Part shown: positions 57,895 to 64,000 of the stretch, one piece after another
How positions within the stretch are numbered: the stretch's first letter is position 1
Layout: the number at the start of each line of letters is the position of its first letter
Assembly: GCA_963677825.2 (NCBI GenBank)
Contig: CAXXEF010000001.1
Location: forward strand, 248,001 to 312,000
Length of the DNA stretch: 64,000 bases
DNA from: Sporobacter sp963677825
GTDB lineage: Bacteria; Bacillota; Clostridia; Oscillospirales; Oscillospiraceae
Direction of reading: 5' to 3'
The notes under the pieces: generated by a model
What the model saw: only the letters and a program-made list of their open reading frames with translations
Told to the model about the DNA's origin: nothing
The model's database searches: none
Translations under genes and position numbers: made by a program

Positions 57895-60348
57895 ATGAGC
57901 GACAGTAACGGAACAAAGGGAAAAACAATTGTTGAGCTTCCAATGATCGCATTACGCGGTCTGTCTGTGTTTCCCAATATGATATTAAACTTCGACGTCG
58001 AACGAGCCATGTCGGTCGCCGCGCTTAACAACGCGGCCGACGGTGAGCGGCGGATTCTTCTGCTTGCCCAAAAGGACATTACCAAAGAATCGCCTGTTGA
58101 AGCCGACCTGTACAAGGTCGGTACAATCTGCTACATCAAGCAGCTGCTGCGGATTCCGGGCGGCGGCATTAAAGTGCTCGTTGAGGGGATGCAGCGCGCG
58201 ACACTCGTAAGAATATCAAGCGACGACGAGTTTTTTGTCGCCGAGGTCGAGCCGATTGAGGATAAAGCCCCGGCCCGACTGACGCCGCGCGTCGAAGCGC
58301 TTATCCGTAAAAGCGTCGGATTGTTCGACGCATACGCGTCGATGACCGGCAACATCACAAAAGAAGCGGTGCTGGCGATACTCACGGCGACAGATCCGGG
58401 ATATACGGCCGACTACATTACACAAAACATGTATCTCGCGCCGGAGAAAAAGCAGCTGGTACTGGAGACAGTCTCTGTGGTCAAAAGGCTCGAGCGCGTG
58501 TGTGAAATAGTCGCGCGCGAGATCGATGTCCTCGAGATCGAGCAGCAGCTGGACGAACGGCTTCGCGGCCGTCTGGAACGACAGCAGCGTGACCACGTCC
58601 TGCGTGAGCAGCTTCGGATCATCCAGTCGGAGCTTGGCGAAGCAGCGGAGATGCTCTCGGATTTCGATATTTACCGGTACAAGTTTGAGCGGCTCAAGCT
58701 CCCCGAAGATATCGAGAAGAAACTGATGCGCGAGATTGACCGGCTGGAACGCCAGCCGTACGGCTCGACAGAAGCGTCTGTTATACGCAATTATCTCGAT
58801 ACATGTCTGGAACTGCCCTGGAATACCGTGTCCAAGGAGCGGCTGGACATTATGGCCGCACGGCGCATCCTCGATAAAGATCACTTCGGCCTTGAAAAGG
58901 TGAAGGATCGCATCATCGACTTTTTATCGGTCAAACGCCTGACACAAAAGACGAACGGCACGATATTATGCCTCGTCGGCCCGCCGGGCGTCGGCAAAAC
59001 GTCGATCGCCATCAGCATCGCCAGAGCGCTCAACCGACGGCTGGCGCGCCTCGCGCTTGGCGGTGTACATGATGAGGCTGAGATCCGCGGGCACCGCAAA
59101 ACGTATGTCGGCGCGATGCCGGGGCGCATCATAGCCGCGATCAATCAGGCCGGCACACGTAACCCGCTGATGCTGCTGGACGAAATTGACAAGCTCGGCA
59201 GCGACTACCGCGGCGACCCGTCGTCGGCGCTGCTCGAAGCGCTCGATCCGGAGCAAAACGCGACATTCCGCGACCATTACCTTGAGCTGCCGTTCGATTT
59301 GTCGGACGTGATGTTCATCACGACGGCCAACACAACGTCAACAATCCCGCGCCCGCTTCTCGATCGCATGGAGATCATTGAGCTGACGAGTTATACAGAT
59401 CTCGAAAAGCTAGAAATTGCCAAGCGCTATCTTGTCCCGAAGCAGCGCGTCAAAAACGGCCTGACGGCACGTCAGTTCCGCATGACGGACGACGCAATAC
59501 TTGATCTCATCACGGGCTGGACGCGCGAATCCGGTGTGCGCTCGCTTGAGCGCGAAATCGGCGCGGCGTGCCGAAAAACGGCCAAAAGCATCGTCATGGA
59601 AGAGAAAAAGACTGTGACGGTCAAGTCGCCGATGCTCGAAGCGCTGCTCGGCCCGCGACGGTTTAAGCCGGAAAAAGCGGCCGGCAGGGAAGAGGTCGGC
59701 CTTGTACGCGGCCTTGCGTGGACAGCCAGCGGCGGCGAAACACTTGACGTTGAGGTCAATGTGCTGCCCGGCACCGGTAAACTTGAGCTGACAGGCAACC
59801 TTGGCGATATTATGAAGGAGTCGGCACACGCGGCAGTCTCGTACATCCGCGGCCGTGCCGAGATGCTTGGGATTGACCCCGATTTTTACAAAAACCGCGA
59901 CATTCATATTCATTTCCCGGAGGGCGCCATCCCGAAAGACGGGCCGTCGGCCGGTATCACGATTGCCATCGCCGTCATTTCCGCGCTGACAGGCGCAAGC
60001 GTCCGGCGAGACATCGCGATGACGGGAGAGATCACGTTACGCGGACGCATCCTCGCGATCGGCGGACTTAAAGAAAAAACGATGGCGGCGCTGCGTGCCG
60101 GCGTCAAAACAGTCATCATCCCGGCCGACAACGCGTCCGACCTGGAGGAGATCGATCAATCGGTTCGACGGGCGCTGTACTTCGTCACCGCCGAGCACAT
60201 CGACAACGTGCTGGATGTTGCGCTCGACTTTTCGACCGCCGCGGCGGTGCAGAAGTCGCCGGAGCCGTGCCGAAAAGAAGAGCCGATACGCACTGTAATT
60301 ACAGACACGCCCGAGCGCATTGATCCGGGCGCGGCGATCAGACAGTAG
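57895..60348 (+). CDS. lon: ATP-dependent protease Lon
   Basis: 817 residues from ATG 57895, nine bases after AAGGAGG. N-terminal substrate domain (LPMIALRGLSVFPNMILNF), AAA+ module with Walker A GPPGVGKT (362-369), and a Ser-Lys protease domain: Ser685 in KDGPSAG and Lys728 in GGLKEK. LonA type. It degrades damaged and regulatory proteins in the cytoplasm. ysxC follows at once, a conserved Firmicutes order. Confidence 0.97.
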   Translation: MSDSNGTKGKTIVELPMIALRGLSVFPNMILNFDVERAMSVAALNNAADGERRILLLAQKDITKESPVEADLYKVGTICYIKQLLRIPGGGIKVLVEGMQRATLVRISSDDEFFVAEVEPIEDKAPARLTPRVEALIRKSVGLFDAYASMTGNITKEAVLAILTATDPGYTADYITQNMYLAPEKKQLVLETVSVVKRLERVCEIVAREIDVLEIEQQLDERLRGRLERQQRDHVLREQLRIIQSELGEAAEMLSDFDIYRYKFERLKLPEDIEKKLMREIDRLERQPYGSTEASVIRNYLDTCLELPWNTVSKERLDIMAARRILDKDHFGLEKVKDRIIDFLSVKRLTQKTNGTILCLVGPPGVGKTSIAISIARALNRRLARLALGGVHDEAEIRGHRKTYVGAMPGRIIAAINQAGTRNPLMLLDEIDKLGSDYRGDPSSALLEALDPEQNATFRDHYLELPFDLSDVMFITTANTTSTIPRPLLDRMEIIELTSYTDLEKLEIAKRYLVPKQRVKNGLTARQFRMTDDAILDLITGWTRESGVRSLEREIGAACRKTAKSIVMEEKKTVTVKSPMLEALLGPRRFKPEKAAGREEVGLVRGLAWTASGGETLDVEVNVLPGTGKLELTGNLGDIMKESAHAAVSYIRGRAEMLGIDPDFYKNRDIHIHFPEGAIPKDGPSAGITIAIAVISALTGASVRRDIAMTGEITLRGRILAIGGLKEKTMAALRAGVKTVIIPADNASDLEEIDQSVRRALYFVTAEHIDNVLDVALDFSTAAAVQKSPEPCRKEEPIRTVITDTPERIDPGAAIRQ

Positions 60349-60355
60349 GGGAACG

Positions 60356-60940
60356 ATGAATACACAAATCGTCCAATTTATTAAGTCAGCGGCAGACCCG
60401 TCCGGCTTCATCGCCGACGGGCTGCCGCAAATCGTATTTGCCGGCAAGTCCAACGTCGGCAAATCGTCGGTGATTAACAAGCTGCTGCAGCGGCGGAATT
60501 TCGCGCGCTCGAGCGCGACGCCTGGTAAAACAGCGCATGTTAACTACTTTAAGATTGAAAATCGACTGTACTTCACCGACCTGCCCGGCTACGGGTTTGC
60601 CAAAGTGTCGCATACAGAGAAGCAGCGATGGAAAAAGCTCATGGAGCAGTTTTTCAACGAGCCGTACCGCATTACACTGGGTATTATGATCGTCGACGCG
60701 CGCCACAAGCCCACGGCAGACGATCAGCTGATGGCGGCGTGGTTTCTCGACACGGGCCGGCCGTTCGTCGTCGTAGCCAACAAGCTCGATAAGCTGAAAA
60801 AATCACAGGTTGACGGTGTCGAGCCTCTTGTCCGAGAAACGCTCGGATTGGGTGACGACGAGAAGGTGATTTTGTTCTCTGCCGAGACCGGAACAAACCG
60901 CGGCGCGCTGATATCTGAGATTGAAAAGTATGTTAAGTAA
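60356..60940 (+). CDS. ysxC: Ribosome biogenesis GTP-binding protein YsxC/EngB
   Basis: 194 residues from ATG 60356 (SD AGGGGA). G1 GKSNVGKSSVIN, G2 ATPGKTAH, G3 DLPGYGFA, G4 NKLDK. An assembly factor for the 50S subunit. Starts seven bases after lon. Confidence 0.96.
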   Translation: MNTQIVQFIKSAADPSGFIADGLPQIVFAGKSNVGKSSVINKLLQRRNFARSSATPGKTAHVNYFKIENRLYFTDLPGYGFAKVSHTEKQRWKKLMEQFFNEPYRITLGIMIVDARHKPTADDQLMAAWFLDTGRPFVVVANKLDKLKKSQVDGVEPLVRETLGLGDDEKVILFSAETGTNRGALISEIEKYVK

Positions 60941-60976
60941 TGGTATACTGAACTATAAACGCGAGGTGACGCGAAT

Positions 60977-61651
60977 TTGGGCAATTTTCTGAGCAATCTG
61001 AATATGTCAACCGTTGGAGATGTGCTGATTTCTATCATCCCGGCGCTTTTTTGCATCATCATTCACGAGCTGTCGCATGGGTATGTGGCATATCGTTTGG
61101 GCGACAACACAGCCAAGGATATGGGGCGGCTGACGCTTAATCCGATTAAACATCTGGACGTTTTCGGTCTGCTGTCGATGATGTTCATCGGCATCGGTTG
61201 GGCAAAGCCTGTACCGATTGACCCGCGCAACTTTAAGAATCCGAAACGCGGCATGGCGATCTCGTCACTGGCCGGGCCGGTTTCGAACCTGCTGCTGGCG
61301 TGTGTGGCGCTGTTTATCTATGGCGTGCTGCTCATTCCGCTGACGGGCGGTGTTGTGGGAGACGTGATTTTACGCATGGTGCAGCGCTTAGCGATCTTCA
61401 GCATCATGCTCGGCATCTTCAACTTACTGCCGATCCCGCCGATGGACGGCTCCAAGGTGTTTTTCGCCATTGCGTCGGACGAGCTGTACTTCAAGCTCAT
61501 GCGCTATGAGCGCTATGGGTTCATTATAATCCTGATTCTGGTGTTTTCGGGCAGACTGTGGGGCCCGCTGGGTACGGCGATTAATTTCGTTTATAGCCAG
61601 CTGTCTGTTTTCGCACAAGCGGGCTATGACCTGGTCGGTCTAATTACTTAA
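60977..61651 (+). CDS. Site-2 protease family protein (M50)
   Basis: 224 residues from TTG 60977 (SD GAGGTGA). About five membrane helices with zinc motif HELSH (30-34) and the second motif NLLPIPPMDGSK. YwhC-like short M50 proteases of this kind sit next to scpA/scpB in many Clostridia; substrate unknown. Confidence 0.92.
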   Translation: MGNFLSNLNMSTVGDVLISIIPALFCIIIHELSHGYVAYRLGDNTAKDMGRLTLNPIKHLDVFGLLSMMFIGIGWAKPVPIDPRNFKNPKRGMAISSLAGPVSNLLLACVALFIYGVLLIPLTGGVVGDVILRMVQRLAIFSIMLGIFNLLPIPPMDGSKVFFAIASDELYFKLMRYERYGFIIILILVFSGRLWGPLGTAINFVYSQLSVFAQAGYDLVGLIT

Positions 61652-61665
61652 TACGGGAGACGCGG

Positions 61666-62463
61666 ATGGAAAACCTGATTTTCAGGCTACAGGGTGTCGT
61701 CAGAGAAAAAGGCGAAATGCAGGACTTCGAAGGCCCGCTGGAGCTGATCCTGCTGCTGTTGAAAAAGAATAAGGTCGAGATCCGCGACATCAGCGTTTCG
61801 CTAATTTTAGAGCAGTATCTGCAATCTCTCGATAAGCTCGCGGCGATGGATCTTGAGATTGCCAGCGAATTTGTCGCGATGGCGTCCCATCTCGTGTACA
61901 TCAAAACAAAAACTGTATTATCGGGCGAAGAGGAAATCGAGGAGCTCAATGACCTGATCAACTCGCTTGAAGAGCTTCGTCGACGCGGATATTTTACACA
62001 AATCAAGGAAATGACCGATGATCTGCGCGCCATGTTTGAGGTCGGCAGCGGCTATCTGCCCAAGCCGCCTGAAACGCTGACGCCGACGCCGGACGAGCCG
62101 CTTGAGCTGGACGTGCGCGCGCTGCTCGCGGCGATGTCAACAGTCCTTGATAAAGACGGATTGGAGGCGCTCAGCGCGCCGCAGACGGTAGCGTATCCAA
62201 AGCGTATCGTCTACTCCGTTACAGAAAAAGCGACAGAAATCCTCACACGGATTAAAAAACGGGGCTCGGCACATATGCATGAGCTGATTGCAGATGCGGA
62301 CAGTAAATCAGAAATGGTGGCTGTATTCATCGCGGTGCTGGAGCTGTGCCGGTCGGGCGTGCTGCTGATGATCGGCACGGACAGTGAGATGACGCTATGC
62401 GCCTCCGGTGCAGACGCGTCAATCCCGGATTCACTTGCCGAGCTTGATGAACAAGCCGGCTAA
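61666..62463 (+). CDS. scpA: Segregation and condensation protein A
   Basis: 265 residues. Kleisin features: FEGPLELILLLLKKNKVEIRDISVSLILEQYL at the N-terminus and a winged-helix C-terminus. With ScpB and Smc it compacts and segregates the chromosome. Starts 14 bases after the M50 gene. Confidence 0.94.
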   Translation: MENLIFRLQGVVREKGEMQDFEGPLELILLLLKKNKVEIRDISVSLILEQYLQSLDKLAAMDLEIASEFVAMASHLVYIKTKTVLSGEEEIEELNDLINSLEELRRRGYFTQIKEMTDDLRAMFEVGSGYLPKPPETLTPTPDEPLELDVRALLAAMSTVLDKDGLEALSAPQTVAYPKRIVYSVTEKATEILTRIKKRGSAHMHELIADADSKSEMVAVFIAVLELCRSGVLLMIGTDSEMTLCASGADASIPDSLAELDEQAG

Positions 62464-62488
62464 CGCGGCGCGACAGGACGGAATTGAT

Positions 62489-63073
62489 ATGCAGCAGTTG
62501 GAGTTAGAAAACATTATAGAGGGTATACTGTTCGTGTCGGGAGAGCCGGTCGGCATCGCCCGCATGGCCGAAGGACTCGGACTGGCCGAAGACGATGTCC
62601 GCACCGCTTGTTCGGCCCTGCGCGACAAGTACGTCTACGAACAGCGCGGTATCCGTCTTGTTTTTCTGGATAAAGACGTTCAGTTGTGCTCCGCGCCGGA
62701 GCACGCCGATGTCATCCGCAGTGTGCTTGAAACGCGTAAAAAGCCGCAGCTGAGTCAGCAGGCGATGGAGGTACTCGCGATCGTCGCGTATTTCCAGCCG
62801 GTGACGAAAACCTACGTTGAGCAGATACGTGGCGTTGACAGCTCGTATACTGTCAATTTACTCAATAACAAAGGTCTGATCGAGACCTGCGGACGGCTGA
62901 GCGTTCCGGGGCGTCCGATGCTCTACCGTACGACGCCGGCTTTTCTGCGCTCGTTCGGCATCGATACGCTGGACGAATTGCCGGAACTGGCCGAGCTTAA
63001 CGACGAACCGCCGGAGGGCGGGGAAGACGATGAAAACGCGCAAGAGCGCCTACAGGAAGTAGCGGGGGCATAA
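62489..63073 (+). CDS. scpB: Segregation and condensation protein B
   Basis: 194 residues from ATG 62489, which gives the family start LENIIEGILFVSGEPV; the longer frame overlaps scpA. Two winged-helix domains with the conserved LSQQAMEVLAIVAYFQPVTK segment. An acidic C-terminal tail follows. Partner of ScpA. Confidence 0.94.
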   Translation: MQQLELENIIEGILFVSGEPVGIARMAEGLGLAEDDVRTACSALRDKYVYEQRGIRLVFLDKDVQLCSAPEHADVIRSVLETRKKPQLSQQAMEVLAIVAYFQPVTKTYVEQIRGVDSSYTVNLLNNKGLIETCGRLSVPGRPMLYRTTPAFLRSFGIDTLDELPELAELNDEPPEGGEDDENAQERLQEVAGA

Positions 63074-63075
63074 TC

Positions 63076-63678
63076 ATGATCCCACTGTATATTGTCCTTG
63101 GTGTTCTGCTGCTGATTGCACTGCTGCGCGTCGGTGTCAGCGCCGAATACGGGGAGGACGGGCTGACCGCCCGAGCCTACGTCGGCCCGGTGCCGATCAC
63201 GCTGTATTCGTCGCAGCCGCGAAAGCCTAAAAAGGAAAAGCCCAAAAAGAAGAAGAAAGCCAAGAAAGAAAAAGAGGCCGAAGAACCGGCGGCGGAGAAA
63301 CCCGGCAAGCTCGCCGAGTTGAAAAAGATGCTGCCGGCCATAAAAAAAGCCTTATCGCGCCTGCGGCGGCGGCTTCTAGTCAACGAACTGACGGTCTATT
63401 TCATTGCCGCCGGCAGCGTTGATCCGGCAAAGGCGGCGATGAGTTTCGGGTACGCGTCGATCGGCTACGGCGTCATTGAACCGATTTTGGACAAGGCGTT
63501 CAAGATCAGAAAACGTGATCTGCGTACGGCGGTCAATTTCGTGGCCGATGAACCATACATCTATGTGAAAATCAGGTTGTCCCTTGCTGTCTGGGAAGTC
63601 CTCACGATAGCAGCCGCTTTATCAGGGCTGCTGCTCAGCAGTATGAAACGGTCAACCTCAACTAGAAAGGCGGGCTAA
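63076..63678 (+). CDS. DUF2953 domain-containing membrane-associated protein
   Basis: 200 residues. An N-terminal membrane helix (2-18), a Lys/Glu-rich linker (about 50-80), then the DUF2953 core with the AGSVDPAKAAMSFGYASIGYG segment. Such genes sit next to gerW/ytfJ in spore formers; function unknown. Starts two bases after scpB. Confidence 0.88.
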   Translation: MIPLYIVLGVLLLIALLRVGVSAEYGEDGLTARAYVGPVPITLYSSQPRKPKKEKPKKKKKAKKEKEAEEPAAEKPGKLAELKKMLPAIKKALSRLRRRLLVNELTVYFIAAGSVDPAKAAMSFGYASIGYGVIEPILDKAFKIRKRDLRTAVNFVADEPYIYVKIRLSLAVWEVLTIAAALSGLLLSSMKRSTSTRKAG

Positions 63679-63679
63679 T

Positions 63680-64000
63680 ATGGATAAGCATCCCATCGGT
63701 GATCTTATGGAAACAACCATGCAGAAAATCCGCGAAATGGTAGACGTTAACACGATTGTCGGTACACCGATTACAACGGCAGACGGCATGACGCTCATCC
63801 CAATCTCCAAGGTCAGCTTCGGCTTTGCCAGCGGCGGTTCCGATTTCTCGGGCAAGCAGGGCGCGACGACCAACTTTGGCGGCGGCAGCGGCGCAGGCGT
63901 CAACATCACGCCGGTAGCGTTTCTTGTCGTACGCGGCACGAGCATCAAGCTGCTCAACGTCTCGCAACCGGCCTCGTCGACGGTCGATCGGCTGATTGAA
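63680..64000 (+). CDS. ytfJ: GerW/YtfJ family sporulation protein, 3' end outside window
   Basis: 107 residues visible, starting MDKHPIGDLMETTMQKIREMVDVNTIVG from ATG 63680 (AAAGGCGG upstream), one base after the DUF2953 stop. The Gly-rich stretch FGFASGGSDF and FGGGSGAGVNITPVAFLVV is diagnostic. The Bacillus homologue is a spore protein needed for cortex-lytic enzyme activity in germination. The frame runs off the window end. Confidence 0.93.
   Translation, partial: MDKHPIGDLMETTMQKIREMVDVNTIVGTPITTADGMTLIPISKVSFGFASGGSDFSGKQGATTNFGGGSGAGVNITPVAFLVVRGTSIKLLNVSQPASSTVDRLIE

Overview
The window looks like chromosomal DNA from an endospore-forming member of the Firmicutes, class Clostridia, with fairly high GC (by eye mid-50s percent in genes). 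I infer an Oscillospiraceae/Ruminococcaceae-type organism. The reasons are spore genes (SpoIVFA/SpoIVFB pair, a gerA-type germination operon, a GerW/YtfJ-family gene), Gram-positive AGGAGG-type ribosome binding sites, sigma-A promoters, S-layer homology domains, a membrane pyrophosphatase and an ECF-type folate transporter. I see no prophage, insertion sequence or CRISPR array. The region is mostly core chromosome.

Layout: 1-10.6 kb holds a truncated Cys-rich protein, a membrane pyrophosphatase (minus), a tetrahydrofolate-riboswitch-controlled folT-folC unit, an AEC permease, and a minus-strand run (CPA2 antiporter, C_GCAxxG_C_C protein, lipoprotein polysaccharide deacetylase, a frameshifted membrane gene, DUF4177, tRNA-Pro, TM2 protein). 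10.7-19.6 kb holds punA, spoIVFA/spoIVFB, the TIGR03960/TIGR03936 radical-SAM pair, pfkA, a DUF3298 protein, and yerC-methyltransferase-hslO. 19.6-20.2 kb is a five-tRNA operon (Val, Asp, Phe, Gly, Cys) behind a consensus promoter. 20.2-32.7 kb holds an SH3/M23 endopeptidase, a four-gene germinant-receptor operon, an ABC exporter, an MFS exporter, lysA, proA and an SLH protein. 32.9-46.3 kb holds citrate synthase, metK with a long structured leader, rlmB, a large P-type-ATPase-like pseudoenzyme, an EF-G paralogue, an FHA-FtsW/PBP pair, GNAT, tcdA and an AT-rich orphan. 46.4-64 kb holds a rhomboid-like Zn-ribbon protein, the rplS-lepB-lepB-ylqF-rnhB-yraN group, thrC, a phosphoesterase, the proteostasis block tig-clpP-clpX-lon-ysxC, and the site-2 protease-scpA-scpB-DUF2953-gerW group.

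Functional links: folT/folC take up and polyglutamylate folate under folate control. metK and rlmB make and use S-adenosylmethionine. The FHA-FtsW and PBP genes overlap and probably form a glycan polymerase/transpeptidase pair. Tig, ClpP, ClpX and Lon handle folding and degradation. RbgA, L19, RlmB, YsxC and the EF-G paralogue serve ribosome assembly and translation. The most unusual items are the inactive-looking P1B-ATPase homologue, the metK leader with two hairpins sharing one loop sequence, the long hairpin hiding the folT ribosome binding site, the histone-H1-like tail on trigger factor, and the duplicated lepB unit that includes its terminator and promoter.
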